This document shows positions 52,766-63,332 of a stretch of DNA of 64,000 nucleotides, in pieces. The DNA comes from Paenalicyclobacillus ferrooxydans. GTDB lineage: Bacteria; Bacillota; Bacilli; Alicyclobacillales; Alicyclobacillaceae. The translations under genes were made by a program, and so were the position numbers. The notes beneath the pieces were generated by a model, which ran no database searches, was not told the origin of the DNA, and saw only the letters and a list, made by a program, of their open reading frames with translations. Within the stretch, counting starts at the first letter, position 1, and the number at the start of each line of letters is the position of its first letter. The stretch covers positions 1 to 64,000 of the forward strand of contig NZ_LJCO01000045.1 in assembly GCF_001399675.1 (NCBI RefSeq), in the 5' to 3' direction.

Positions 52766-54580
52766 TTGAGGCAATTAAGCCATGTCAGTCGGATAGAGAT
52801 TGCAGAGCAGACTCTAAAGCAATATTTCGGCTACGATGGGTTTCGGAAGGGCCAGGAACACATTATACGGACCGTGCTTGAGGGACAGGACACAGTCGGA
52901 ATCATGCCCACGGGTGGCGGGAAGTCCATCTGTTACCAGATTCCAGCAATGGTCATGGACAGGATTACGATTGTCGTTTCACCTCTCGTATCCCTTATGA
53001 AGGACCAGGTGGACAACTTGACGTCGATTGGAATTCCTGCGGCGTTCATCAACAGCACATTGGATGCGGCAGAGCTGCGACAGCGTGTTCGAAATACAGA
53101 GCAAGGCTCCTACAAACTTCTTTACGTGTCGCCGGAACGCTTGGCATCTGAATCCTTCACGCGTTGGTTAAACAAACTCCGACCATCTCTGGTCGCGGTA
53201 GATGAAGCCCACTGCTTGTCGCAGTGGGGCCATGACTTCCGGCCAAGTTATCAATCGATTGCCCCGTTCTTGGAGCAACTTGACGAGCGACCGGTTGTGG
53301 TTGCGCTCACCGCCACGGCGACTCCCGAGGTAACGAGGGATATCGTCCTCTCATTGCATTTAGTCCAACCAGAGGTTTACGTCGCTGGGTTCAGTCGGGA
53401 TAATTTATCGTTCTCCGTACTGTCCGGGTGGGACAGACGTGACTATATCATGCAGTACTTAAAGCAACATCAGAGTGACTCGGGAATTATTTACGCGGCC
53501 ACCCGCAAAGAGGTTGACAACCTTTACGAGTATCTCCTTGGGAAAGGGTGTTCTGTCGGGCGTTACCACGCTGGGATGGAAGATGGTGAACGGGCCAACA
53601 GCCAAGATCAGTTTCTCTACGATGATGTTCAGGTAATCGTTGCCACCAACGCGTTTGGCATGGGGATTGATAAATCAAATGTGCGATTCGTCATCCATCA
53701 CAACATGCCGAAAAACATCGAGGCCTACTACCAAGAAGCGGGCCGTGCAGGACGGGATGGCGATGCGAGCGAATGCATCCTCCTCTACAGCCCAGAAGAC
53801 GTCCGGGTGCAGAAGTTTTTGATCGAGCAGAGCGTAGGAAGCGAGGAGCGGCAGCGGATCGAGTTAAAAAAACTGTATGCCATGGTTGATTATTGTCAGA
53901 CCACACAATGCCTGCAGTCCTTCGTTCTGCGCTATTTTGGACAGGAGCCAGAGGCCGATTGTCAGCGTTGCAGCAATTGTAACCAAACCTTTGACCTTGA
54001 GGATATCACCATCGCCGCACAACAGATTCTGTCATGCGTACTGCGAATGCGAGAACGCTATGGGATCAAGGTTGTGGTCGGGGTATTACGGGGTTCCAAG
54101 GACAAGAAAATCCTTGATGCCAAGTTGGATAAGCTGTCCACCTATGGGTTGATGCGCGGACTATCAGACAAGGTGGTGACGGGGTATGTCCGTCATCTGA
54201 TTACGGATGGGTATTTGCGCATGAGCGAAGGCCAGTACCCAGTCCTCCAACTCTCTCCGAAAGCTGGACCGGTGTTAAAACAAGAGGCCCGCGTGTTGAT
54301 GAAGGTGTTGCAGGTCAAATCCGCGTCGCGCACGGGTAAAGCCAGCGTGGACAACGAATTGTTTGAACGCCTTCGCGAACTGCGCCGTGAACTCGCTTTG
54401 ATGAATGACGTTCCACCATACGTTGTTTTTCCGGATACTACGCTGCGTGAATTAGCCGCGGTGTGCCCTACCGACCGGGCGTCGATGCTGCGGATTAAAG
54501 GCATCGGGGAGGTCAAGGCAGAGCGCTACGGGCGCCAGTTTCTGGAGGTCATTCAGGATTACCTGGGTGCGCCAGGTTAA
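52766..54580 (+). CDS. recQ: ATP-dependent DNA helicase RecQ
   Basis: 604 residues from TTG 52766 (GGGGAG nine bases upstream; ATG 52718 overlaps a possible -10 box). Walker [17 protein letters not shown] box [18 protein letters not shown]-like motif ALTATAT, a zinc-binding cysteine set in the RQC region (CQTTQC..CQRCSNC), and a C-terminal HRDC domain (about 515-600). It unwinds DNA in recombination and fork repair. Confidence 0.95.
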   Translation: MRQLSHVSRIEIAEQTLKQYFGYDGFRKGQEHIIRTVLEGQDTVGIMPTGGGKSICYQIPAMVMDRITIVVSPLVSLMKDQVDNLTSIGIPAAFINSTLDAAELRQRVRNTEQGSYKLLYVSPERLASESFTRWLNKLRPSLVAVDEAHCLSQWGHDFRPSYQSIAPFLEQLDERPVVVALTATATPEVTRDIVLSLHLVQPEVYVAGFSRDNLSFSVLSGWDRRDYIMQYLKQHQSDSGIIYAATRKEVDNLYEYLLGKGCSVGRYHAGMEDGERANSQDQFLYDDVQVIVATNAFGMGIDKSNVRFVIHHNMPKNIEAYYQEAGRAGRDGDASECILLYSPEDVRVQKFLIEQSVGSEERQRIELKKLYAMVDYCQTTQCLQSFVLRYFGQEPEADCQRCSNCNQTFDLEDITIAAQQILSCVLRMRERYGIKVVVGVLRGSKDKKILDAKLDKLSTYGLMRGLSDKVVTGYVRHLITDGYLRMSEGQYPVLQLSPKAGPVLKQEARVLMKVLQVKSASRTGKASVDNELFERLRELRRELALMNDVPPYVVFPDTTLRELAAVCPTDRASMLRIKGIGEVKAERYGRQFLEVIQDYLGAPG

Positions 54581-54748
54581 GGTTAGGCGAACCTCGAATC
54601 CCACGGTCAAAAAGTCCTGCCTCGTGAGATGTCTTAAGTCCTCTCTCCCCGCAGCCTCATTATGTTCCAGCTTTTGGTTCGAGCACATGAATTACGACAA
54701 TACAGGAAACAATCATAGTTGATACTCGTCATGCGGGGAGCGACTTTT

Positions 54749-56347
54749 GTGTTCAATCCTTTTAATCGAAGGGACTACCAAAACCGATACACCGATCGGC
54801 CGAAGCCAAAGACCCCCGATTACCGGGATGCACCGAAAATCACCAGTAACCTCAGTCACACCCTGGAGTATGTTCGAGACACCGCGGGTGAAAGTGATGA
54901 TTTTATCGTTCGTAGAACGGTCATAAAAGACAAGGAAGCCGTGATTGTGTATTACCAAACGGTCGCCGACCAGCGTCAGGTGGAGACCGTCATCGAGGCA
55001 ATCCAGGACCATCAATTCCCGCGTATCTCCAATAAGGAACTTCCCTTCTACTTGATGCGACAGGTCATCCCGCTGGGAAACGCCATCTTTATGGACAACC
55101 TGTGGGAGATTCGAGAGGCACTCTCACGAGGGGTGCTCGTTCTCCTTGTGGACGGATTGAACGTCGCCCTCACGATGGGTGAGCGAAAACTGCCACACCG
55201 CGCAGTGGAGCCGCCCTTGGTCGAATCAAGCACCCGCGGCCCTCAAGTCGCGTTTATTGAGAATGTAGATGTAAATGTCGGCATGATGCGCTGGGCACTG
55301 ACGGGTGATACGCTGACGGTGAAAGAACTCATGGTCGGTTACCGAAGCCGCACTCGCGTGGCAGTGCTGTACGAACATGATGTCGCCAATCCGAATCTCG
55401 TCGAGACCGCCATCAAACGCATTCAAGCGGTACATGTGGATAAACTGACTGGTAGTGCGACGTTGGAGCAACGCATTGTTGACAACCACTGGACCTTGTT
55501 CCCACTTACCCGTTCCACAACACGGGTTGATAATTGCGTTAAAGAGGTCGGACAAGGGAAGGTTCTCATCTTTGTTGATGGCGATCCGTCTGCGCTGCTT
55601 GTTCCCGGGACGGTGATCGACTTTTTTCAGACGATGGAGGACGACCAGCACAACTGGATTGAAGCAACTCTGGTTCGTTGGCTCCGGATGATTTCCTTTG
55701 TGTTGGCGTTTTATCTGCCTGCCCTCTACATCGCTTTTGTGGATTTTAATCCCGAGTTAATGCCGCACAACCTCACCCTTGCCATTGCTCAGTCCCGTGA
55801 AGGAGTTCCATTTAATGCAGCGACTGAGGTCATCATCATGCAGATAGTGATGGAAATCATCCGCGAGGCAACGCTTCGAATGCCAAAGGTCATGGGACAA
55901 ACGATTGGTATTGTCGGAGGCTTGGTGCTTGGGCAAGCGGCGGTTGAAGCGAGTCTTGTCAGCAACATTTTGATTGTGATTATTGCCCTCACTGCAATCG
56001 CCATCTTTGTTCTGCCGAGCTACGAATTTGCTACCACACTCCGCATTTTGATGTGGGCGAATATCCTCGGTGCGTCTTTTTTCGGCTTTTACGGGGTGAT
56101 GATCGTCGTGATATTGATTATGTTTCACGCAGCTTCCTTGAAGTCATTTGGGATTTCCTATTTGGAACCCATCTCCGGTGAACACTGGCGGGACTTCTTT
56201 CTCGACGGATTTATCCGGTTCCCGATTCCTCTGCTTGACAAACGTGCGTCCCATTATCACAACCAGGAAGACACGCGCAGTGCAGATTATACCGATCCTG
56301 TCGCACACCCGCTTCTTGAGGTGCCAAAGCGACGGAGCAAATCATGA
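54749..56347 (+). CDS. Spore germination protein, GerA family subunit A
   Basis: 532 residues from GTG 54749 (GGGGAG eight bases upstream). A cytoplasmic N-terminal domain (about 1-300) is followed by about five or six membrane helices, the GerAA/GerBA/GerKA layout. It forms the nutrient receptor complex in the spore inner membrane with the next two genes. The stop overlaps the following start (ATGA). Confidence 0.93.
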   Translation: MFNPFNRRDYQNRYTDRPKPKTPDYRDAPKITSNLSHTLEYVRDTAGESDDFIVRRTVIKDKEAVIVYYQTVADQRQVETVIEAIQDHQFPRISNKELPFYLMRQVIPLGNAIFMDNLWEIREALSRGVLVLLVDGLNVALTMGERKLPHRAVEPPLVESSTRGPQVAFIENVDVNVGMMRWALTGDTLTVKELMVGYRSRTRVAVLYEHDVANPNLVETAIKRIQAVHVDKLTGSATLEQRIVDNHWTLFPLTRSTTRVDNCVKEVGQGKVLIFVDGDPSALLVPGTVIDFFQTMEDDQHNWIEATLVRWLRMISFVLAFYLPALYIAFVDFNPELMPHNLTLAIAQSREGVPFNAATEVIIMQIVMEIIREATLRMPKVMGQTIGIVGGLVLGQAAVEASLVSNILIVIIALTAIAIFVLPSYEFATTLRILMWANILGASFFGFYGVMIVVILIMFHAASLKSFGISYLEPISGEHWRDFFLDGFIRFPIPLLDKRASHYHNQEDTRSADYTDPVAHPLLEVPKRRSKS

Positions 56348-57498
56348 ACAAAATGGTGAAACGATGGCTTACCACGGGACTGTCGGCAACCTTGCTTGTC
56401 TTTTTGCCGGGGTGCTGGGATTATGAGGCGATTAATACGCGTTCCGCCGTCATTGGACTGGGGATTGACCCGGCACCAGATGACCCAAAGAAGTTCGAGG
56501 TGACCATCCAGTTTCCGGTCCTTGGCAACGCATCAGCCAGCGAAAAAGGGTCAACTCCAGGTGACACATCATCCTATCAGAACCTCTCGATAGAAGCAGA
56601 GTCCCTGTCCGATGCGTTTCGGAACCTGCAGCGCAAAATGGACCGGGAAGTTGATGTCGCAGAGCTTCGCGCCATTGTCGTCAGTGAAACCCTTTCCGGC
56701 GAGTTGATGGATTCCGCCGTTGGGCAGTTGATGCGGATTCCCCGTATCAACCGTTTGTCGTATCTGCTCGTAACGCCGGAGCGTGCCAGGGAGATCCTTG
56801 CGACAAACGTCGCGGAGAAGGCGCCGATGGACTTTGTTGACAAGAGTTTTAAGGTCAGACAACAGGGGTATGTCATTCGCCGTGAGCTCTGGCAGTACTG
56901 GAGAGATACCACACAGGTCGGCGTTCTCCCGGTCATCCCCATTGTGAAGACCGAACAAACCTCCGAAAACGCAGGAGAAGACACCCTTGCATTTGGCGGT
57001 GTGGAGGTCTATCAAAACAACAAGTCTCTTTTTTCGCTCAGTCAACAGGAAACCTTCTATCTGAACCTTTTAACGGGTAAGGTCCGCGAGATGTCATTTG
57101 ACATTCCAATTGGGGACAGTACCACAGCCCTCACCGATGTCCGTGCCAAAAGCCGCCTCCGGTGCTATAAACAGGGCACTTCCATCATCCTCGTGGATCA
57201 CGTGCAGGTCAACGGATCGCTAGGCAAAATCAACGATCCTTCACCAAAGCCGATGCCGCCGACCCAAGTCACCCAATTGGAATCCGAGGTCTCGAAGTAC
57301 CTGACCGAAGAGCTGACGGCAACTGTGCAAAAACTGCAACAATCCAAAACCGATGTGGTTGGATTTGGTCGTTATTACCTGCAACTGCACCCGGAAGATG
57401 AACAGAAGCTGAAACAGTCGTGGGGGGACATGTTTGCACATGCGAAACTCAACATTACCGTCCATGTCCAGATCAGCAGCAAAGGGGTGCTCATTTAA
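56344..57498 (+). CDS. Spore germination lipoprotein, Ger(x)C family
   Basis: 384 residues. The lipoprotein signal ends in FLPGC (Cys24), followed by WDYEAINTRSAVIGLGIDPA, which is the family opening. The rest is the three-domain GerAC fold, outside the inner membrane. It overlaps gene A by four bases and gene B by one, so all three are co-translated. Confidence 0.93.
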   Translation: MNKMVKRWLTTGLSATLLVFLPGCWDYEAINTRSAVIGLGIDPAPDDPKKFEVTIQFPVLGNASASEKGSTPGDTSSYQNLSIEAESLSDAFRNLQRKMDREVDVAELRAIVVSETLSGELMDSAVGQLMRIPRINRLSYLLVTPERAREILATNVAEKAPMDFVDKSFKVRQQGYVIRRELWQYWRDTTQVGVLPVIPIVKTEQTSENAGEDTLAFGGVEVYQNNKSLFSLSQQETFYLNLLTGKVREMSFDIPIGDSTTALTDVRAKSRLRCYKQGTSIILVDHVQVNGSLGKINDPSPKPMPPTQVTQLESEVSKYLTEELTATVQKLQQSKTDVVGFGRYYLQLHPEDEQKLKQSWGDMFAHAKLNITVHVQISSKGVLI

Positions 57499-58595
57499 TG
57501 TACAAACTTTCTATGTATCAAGTCATTTGTATTACATCGACCAGCTTTTTGCCGCTCTTGTTCTGGACGTACCCCCGCTATGCCGTTTTTTACGGAGGCA
57601 TCGATGGACAATGGGCAGTCCTTGGTGCCTGTTTGTTTGCACTCTTTAGTGCCTTCATCCATGGACTTCTGACACTCAACCTGAAAAAGGAAACCGGTGC
57701 CGAGATGCTCACAGTTGTGTTTGGAAAAGGCATCGGGAAAGGGATCGGACTTTTGTTTATCCCTGGATATCTGCTGTTCTTAGCGATCAGCTTATTCTCC
57801 TTTTCCATCACGATCAAAGGACTCTTGCCAAACACTCCCCGGCTCGCAACCGCGATCATCCTCGCAATGGTGGGGGTGATTGGTGCCATGTATGGTCTTG
57901 AAACGATATCCCGCGTGGCTTCGATCGCATTTCCTGTCGTAATGCTGATCCTTTTTTCATCTTTCTCTCTGGCTTTTTTCCAAGGTACCTGGACCGGTGT
58001 GATGGTTCACCCGGTCAGTATCTCACGCTCCATCTCCTCCGCTGCCGTCGTTTTTCCGATGTTTTTCGGGATCAACCTCTATTTGATGCTGAACCCCTAT
58101 TTTGATCATCGAAAACGAAACCCGATTTGGCTGCCTCTGATTGCAACAGGACTGGGATGTCTCTATGTGATGTTTGTGTTTCTGGTCAGCATCCGTGTCG
58201 TCGGGTATGAAGGGCTTCGAGTGCTGGTGCATCCCGTCGATTTCATCTTACAGCTCATCCAGGTGCAGGGGTTTGTGATCCAGCGGTTTGGCGTTTCCCT
58301 GATTTTTGCCTCAACCATGTTTCAGGCTGTGTTTTATGCGAATCACTTGTGGGGGCTCTCTGAACTGACCAGGCGAACGTTTCAGCTCAAACAATCAAGC
58401 GACAAATGGCTCATCCTCTTTTATGCAGTTGCGGTCCTCATCGTTTTTACATTCATCCCAAACCAAGAAGCCTGGGATTTTGTCGTAGTCCATATTTTGG
58501 CGCCGCTCAGTTGGGTCTATCTCATCATCGAACCGACTTTGAAACTGATGGTTTTCTATCTGCGGAGAAAACATCTGCAGGCAGCCAGTGCATGA
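57498..58595 (+). CDS. Spore germination permease, GerAB family
   Basis: 365 residues, ten membrane helices of the amino acid/polyamine permease fold used by GerAB/GerBB/GerKB. It starts inside the stop of the GerC gene (TAATG). This subunit probably binds the germinant. Gene order A-C-B is one of the usual arrangements. The germinant is not predictable. Confidence 0.92.
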   Translation: MYKLSMYQVICITSTSFLPLLFWTYPRYAVFYGGIDGQWAVLGACLFALFSAFIHGLLTLNLKKETGAEMLTVVFGKGIGKGIGLLFIPGYLLFLAISLFSFSITIKGLLPNTPRLATAIILAMVGVIGAMYGLETISRVASIAFPVVMLILFSSFSLAFFQGTWTGVMVHPVSISRSISSAAVVFPMFFGINLYLMLNPYFDHRKRNPIWLPLIATGLGCLYVMFVFLVSIRVVGYEGLRVLVHPVDFILQLIQVQGFVIQRFGVSLIFASTMFQAVFYANHLWGLSELTRRTFQLKQSSDKWLILFYAVAVLIVFTFIPNQEAWDFVVVHILAPLSWVYLIIEPTLKLMVFYLRRKHLQAASA

Positions 58596-58666
58596 AACGA
58601 TGGTTGACACCTTGTTCAGGAACGCGATGCCACGCCGCCCCCTCGTGCATCATAGGGACTACCGAA

Positions 58667-60289
58667 TTACGAGATCATCGCTGACAGAACCTTCTTTTTC
58701 AAACTCGTACGCTGAATTTTACCAGTCGGCCCTACTGGAAGTTGTGAAACAACTTGAATCTTGGACGGCCACTTGTACCGCGATAGTGATTCTTGACAGA
58801 GCGTTAGAATTTCCACAGTCAATCCTTCCAGGGCCTGAGTCGATTCACGAACCACGACGTACGCCGCCACCTCTTCGCCGTACATCGGATCGGGCAATCC
58901 AATCACAGCGACTTGCTCGACGGCCGGGTGCTCCCGAATCACATCTTCAACCTCGTACGGGCTCACCTTTTCGCCGGCTCGGTTGATCAGTTCCTTTTTC
59001 CTTCCGGTTAAGTAAACGTAGCCGTCAGCGTCCACCCTGCCCATGTCCCCGGTATGGAACCAGCCACCTCGAAAGTCATTCTGGTTGTCCGCTTCCTCGT
59101 ACCTTTCGATCACGCTTGAACCTCGAAGTAAAACCTCTCCTACGGTGCCAACTGACACATCGCAGTCGTCCTCATCGACAATCCGCAACTCGACCCCCAT
59201 CGGCAAGCCGACAGAATCACTCCGGCGCTCCCCCGGGGGAAGTGGATTCACACAAATCTGGCTGGCAGCTTCCGTCATCCCGTACGATTGAATGATAGGG
59301 ACACCAAAACGGCGCTCAAAACGACGGGCAACCAGTTGAGGAAGCTGGGCCGAAGCGGATCGAACAAAACGCAAGGACGCCGGCGTTTCCTCTGGACCAT
59401 CCACGTTTTGCAATATGGCAATGACCGTCGGCACGGCTGACACCCAAGTCACCTGATGCTCGCAAATGGACGCCCAGAAGCGTGAAGCGCTGAACCTCGG
59501 GGCGATGACGATCCGTCCCCCAGACAAGAGCGTAGACAGTACTGCGACGACTTGCGCGTTGATGTGAAACAGTGGGAGAAAGCAATAACTCACGTCATCC
59601 GATGTGAGTTGATGAGACTCGATGATTTGCGAAGCGGTGGCCAAGAGATGGCGATGTCGAAGTACCACCGCTTTTGGACGCCCGGTCGTCCCCGAGGTAT
59701 ACATGAGTACCGCGGCATCCTCATCAGAAATCTGATCCGATGGAGTATGGTCATCGATTGCGAAAGTCTCGGCAGTAGAAGGGCTATCTCCACAATGGCC
59801 GTCCCCTACCGTAACCTGCGACAAAATGTCACTATGAGCCGTCCAAGCCATTTCTGGGACACCGAGTTCCAAGCGGTCGGTGATAAACGCCGACTCTAGT
59901 GTGATGCTGGTCGCTACATCGTTTGAAGATACACCACCTGTGCAAATTTCCCGAAGCATCACTTCCAGGTTCTTATGAAAAAAGCCGAAGCGAGCTTTGG
60001 TGCGGATGAGGAACATCGCCAGCTCATTCTTCTTTAAATCTGGGTTAAACGGGACCGCAATGGCCCCGGATTGCAAAATGGCAAAGTAAACGACAACAAA
60101 TGCGTAGGAATTGGGGTAGCCAAGGAGCACTCTGTCACCGCGGCGAAGCCTGCTGTCGTCTAGCAGATGAACTACAGTTTCGATGTCCTTGCGAAGTGTA
60201 CCCGATGAATACCACGCATCTCCATAGTGGATGCATGCTCTTGACGTTCTCGATAAAGACTCGGTCAAACGATTCAGCAGGTTCGACAT
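58667..60289 (-). CDS. Acyl-CoA synthetase / AMP-dependent ligase
   Basis: 540 residues of the ANL superfamily. Adenylation motifs: YTSGTTGRPKAVVLRH (A3), SYGMTEAA (A5), GWFHTGDMGRVDADGYVYLTGRKKELI (A7-A8) and PTGKIQR with the catalytic lysine near the end. It activates a carboxylic acid as the adenylate, then the CoA thioester. It lies 17 bases after the acyltransferase gene in an operon with an MFS carrier. The acid is unknown. Confidence 0.92.
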   Translation of the reverse strand: MSNLLNRLTESLSRTSRACIHYGDAWYSSGTLRKDIETVVHLLDDSRLRRGDRVLLGYPNSYAFVVVYFAILQSGAIAVPFNPDLKKNELAMFLIRTKARFGFFHKNLEVMLREICTGGVSSNDVATSITLESAFITDRLELGVPEMAWTAHSDILSQVTVGDGHCGDSPSTAETFAIDDHTPSDQISDEDAAVLMYTSGTTGRPKAVVLRHRHLLATASQIIESHQLTSDDVSYCFLPLFHINAQVVAVLSTLLSGGRIVIAPRFSASRFWASICEHQVTWVSAVPTVIAILQNVDGPEETPASLRFVRSASAQLPQLVARRFERRFGVPIIQSYGMTEAASQICVNPLPPGERRSDSVGLPMGVELRIVDEDDCDVSVGTVGEVLLRGSSVIERYEEADNQNDFRGGWFHTGDMGRVDADGYVYLTGRKKELINRAGEKVSPYEVEDVIREHPAVEQVAVIGLPDPMYGEEVAAYVVVRESTQALEGLTVEILTLCQESLSRYKWPSKIQVVSQLPVGPTGKIQRTSLKKKVLSAMIS

Positions 60290-60306
60290 GTGTCAAACAC
60301 CTCTCT

Positions 60307-61497
60307 TTACGCTGTCCTCGTGGCGGATACTGGGTGCGGCTGACGCTTTGGGTAATTTACCTTTCTACCAACGATGTACGCGAGAATTGGGACTCTCCCA
60401 ACGTAGTGAGCGACGACCATACCGGAAAAATAGACAAAGAGAATGCAAAACGGCAACAGACTGTAGTGAAGCCAAAGTGGAGCACCTAAGCTGTGTAACC
60501 ATCCTATTGTTTCTTCCATATAATGAAGCGGAAAGGGCTGCAGGAGAAAGATTCCGAACGATGCGTTTGCCGCAAGTTGGACGAAGCGGCTGAAGGGAAC
60601 CCACCCTTTCTGCTCCCGTCGCCTTGCCCATTGCACGCCTGCATACCACATATTCACCGTCGCAATCAGAGCATAAGGAATCATGATGGGTTGCAGGACA
60701 AGTTCGGATAGGACCTCCGATTCATGCAACACGAGTCTATCGAGAAGATAGTGGCCCCAAAGGACTGCCAGTCCGATGACGAGTGCCATTCGAAGAGCGC
60801 GAACGTGCTTATCCGCAAAGCTGAGGATCCGTTCATAATGAGCGGCCACGATGGCTCCCGCCACAAACCAGAACTGATACGTCAACACGAACGTGTCCCG
60901 GTACAGATCGAGCTGTTTGATGACAGGCGGCAGGTGAACCACGCTCACATGCATCAGGACAAACTTGTTGAAAGCCATAAGTGCCAACTGAAGCACAAAA
61001 CTCCCGATAAAGATGTGTAGATGCCAGCGTTCGAACTTCCGCATTCCGCGCAACAACAATGGGAACACAAGGTACAGCTGCATGGAGACGAGGATGTAGT
61101 ACAAGAAAAACTGGTCTCCCGTCACAAGTGATTGGACTAACTGGTGCCAGAGGTAATCTGGTGTCCAACTAAAGTTCCGTACATAGAAACCTTCAAATAA
61201 AATGTAGAGCATGTTGAATACGATGTACGGAATAACTATCAATAGGAACCTTTTCTTAAAAAAGCTTACGGTTCGAAATTCTTTACGGTAATACGTGACA
61301 AACAGAACTAAACCAGTCATGAACATGAACCCTTCACGCGTGTAGTGCAACGAAGTAATCAGTGCACCAAGGGTTAAGAACCCACCGGTCATGTCTGTAT
61401 TCATGCTGTTAAAGAACGACGTCGTGTGGACGGATAACACGCTGAGCATAATAAACGCCCGCATCAAATCCACTTCATACAAATGCCTCTTTGCCAT
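60307..61497 (-). CDS. Acyltransferase 3 family membrane protein
   Basis: 396 residues, ten membrane helices. Family features: EVDLMRAFIMLSVLSVHTTSFF with the catalytic-type histidine, and YTREGFMFMTGLVLF. It transfers acyl groups from the cytoplasm onto extracytoplasmic sugars or lipids. AGGAGG lies inside the end of the MFS gene, seven bases before ATG 61497. Between an MFS carrier and an acyl-CoA ligase, it may use the activated acid. Confidence 0.9.
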   Translation of the reverse strand: MAKRHLYEVDLMRAFIMLSVLSVHTTSFFNSMNTDMTGGFLTLGALITSLHYTREGFMFMTGLVLFVTYYRKEFRTVSFFKKRFLLIVIPYIVFNMLYILFEGFYVRNFSWTPDYLWHQLVQSLVTGDQFFLYYILVSMQLYLVFPLLLRGMRKFERWHLHIFIGSFVLQLALMAFNKFVLMHVSVVHLPPVIKQLDLYRDTFVLTYQFWFVAGAIVAAHYERILSFADKHVRALRMALVIGLAVLWGHYLLDRLVLHESEVLSELVLQPIMIPYALIATVNMWYAGVQWARRREQKGWVPFSRFVQLAANASFGIFLLQPFPLHYMEETIGWLHSLGAPLWLHYSLLPFCILFVYFSGMVVAHYVGRVPILAYIVGRKVNYPKRQPHPVSATRTA

Positions 61498-61500
61498 CAC

Positions 61501-62946
61501 TCAGCCTCCTAAGCTCCTCTGCTCTGCTCGCAGTCCCAGCTCTTCAAGAGTCGCCCCCTTGGTTTCCAGTGAGAAGACAAGTTCTACGACCACTGCAACC
61601 AGGCCAAGGGTGCTGACAACGTAAAAGCCAACGGACATCCCGTACGCGGTTAACATCACGGGAATGGCGTAAGAACCGACAACGCCGCCAAAGAACCGCC
61701 CGATGGTCTCCACCGTGGCTGCACCAGTGGTCCGTATCGACGTCGGATACTGCTCAGCGTAGGACATCTTCAAGGCTGGAAAAGCCCCTGTACCGAACAT
61801 GGACATCACGCAGGCATAAACAATCATGGAAAGTGGTGTGTTCGCCAACCCAAAGAACAATGCTGCGAGTCCTGCGATGCCCATAAACACCACGTACACC
61901 GCCTTGCGGCCAACGCGCTCCGCAAAAAACCCATTCAATAACTTGCCCGGAATCGCAGCTGCAGTGATGATCGCGGTAAACATCAGGGAATGGGCAAACG
62001 ATAGACCCTTGGAACTGAAAATCATCGGCATGTACGTCATCACAATATAGAACATAAAGAACGTGGCGGTTGCAGCGACAGCGCGCGATACCGTCAGTCT
62101 CAAATAAGGCTGCGCCCATGGAGCCGCCATTGTATTACGCCGAGCAGCTATACCACTCTCGCGCACACTCGGATGCAAACCGTCTTTCTGCTTTGAAGCA
62201 AGCTCAGATTGCTTCGATGCTCCAGCAGACGAAGACGCCCATCTCGAAACCTGTGACTCGATCATCCTCATCACCGCGTCTGCTTCTTGCTGTCGGCCCT
62301 TGCCATCCAGCCAACGAGGCGACTCCGGTAACGCCATTTTGATAATGCCAGCGTATAAAATCGGTAAAGCAGAGACCGCAAAAAACACGCGCCAAGAGAG
62401 CGAAGCGGGTAAAGTTGGCAAGATCCACAGGCCGAGCAGAGGTGCAATGAAGTATCCAACCGAGAGAAATGCGTCCATCACTCCATTGAACAGCGTTCGC
62501 TGTCGACTCCGCACAAACTCACTCACAATCGCGTACGGAATCGGGAACACAGCACCCATGCCCAAGCCAGATAGAAAGCGAAATATCAGCAACACGAAAT
62601 AGTTAGGTGCCATGGCACACAGCAAGGTGAACAGACTGTACTCAACAATGCCCAACACCAAGATCTGTTTACGACCAAAGCGATCGGCAAAAAATCCTGC
62701 CGGAATGAGCCCCAACACAATCCCAAACGTTGAAGCAGCCGTTAACACACCGACCTGTCCTGCTCCCAAGTGCATGAATTGCTTGAGTGGCCCAAGCGCG
62801 ACACCAAGGGATCCGATGCTCAACGACTCGATAAACCACGCCAAACCAGCAAGGATCACAATCTTCCAGGTGAATCGCGTAACCGGTAACCTTTCGATGC
62901 GAGAGGGAATGCTTAACACACCGACTGAGGAAGCAGTTGACTCCAT
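61501..62946 (-). CDS. MFS transporter, sugar/aromatic acid-proton symporter type
   Basis: 481 residues, 12 helices. Motifs: GFFADRFGRKQILVLG, RFLSGLGMGAVFP, PESPRWL (after helix 6) and FFAERVGRKAVYV. The pattern fits the sugar-porter and aromatic acid symporter groups. AAGGAGG lies nine bases before ATG 62946. First gene of the operon with acyltransferase-3 and the acyl ligase. Confidence 0.9.
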   Translation of the reverse strand: MESTASSVGVLSIPSRIERLPVTRFTWKIVILAGLAWFIESLSIGSLGVALGPLKQFMHLGAGQVGVLTAASTFGIVLGLIPAGFFADRFGRKQILVLGIVEYSLFTLLCAMAPNYFVLLIFRFLSGLGMGAVFPIPYAIVSEFVRSRQRTLFNGVMDAFLSVGYFIAPLLGLWILPTLPASLSWRVFFAVSALPILYAGIIKMALPESPRWLDGKGRQQEADAVMRMIESQVSRWASSSAGASKQSELASKQKDGLHPSVRESGIAARRNTMAAPWAQPYLRLTVSRAVAATATFFMFYIVMTYMPMIFSSKGLSFAHSLMFTAIITAAAIPGKLLNGFFAERVGRKAVYVVFMGIAGLAALFFGLANTPLSMIVYACVMSMFGTGAFPALKMSYAEQYPTSIRTTGAATVETIGRFFGGVVGSYAIPVMLTAYGMSVGFYVVSTLGLVAVVVELVFSLETKGATLEELGLRAEQRSLGG

Positions 62947-63332
62947 TTGTACAAGCCTCCTTGTCCCGTTCCACTGGGATGCTGATCTTGGTTAACTCTT
63001 CTTTATACAAACACCCGATGGTCGCAGCAGCCCCGGTTGGACTCATGTTTATGCACTATCAGGTTATCTCTCAGCCTTGTTCCTTTGGTTACCTTAGCTT
63101 GCTGTTTCGATGGCGCAGATGTGACGATCTTGTGGATGAGGTGCGAGGTGAATCTGCCGTAGCGATGACGCAATTGTTCATGTCTAGTACTATGTTTCTT
63201 TACTCAAAGCAAACTTCTGAAACGGTCATAGACAGAACCACTGAACGTTAAGTACACTCAAGCTTGTGACATTGAAAGAGTCATCAAGTGCACAATCCGA
63301 AAAACCAGACGTGAGAGGAATGCGAACAAACA
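62947..63332. other. Intergenic region before the last gene
   Basis: 386 bases between divergent genes. Open frames here are short and lack ribosome sites. No repeat, riboswitch or convincing promoter was seen. Confidence 0.4.

Noticed and set aside
62937-63251. 104-residue plus-strand open frame
   Set aside because: No ribosome site, no signal or domain, and its start overlaps the 5' end of the MFS gene on the other strand.
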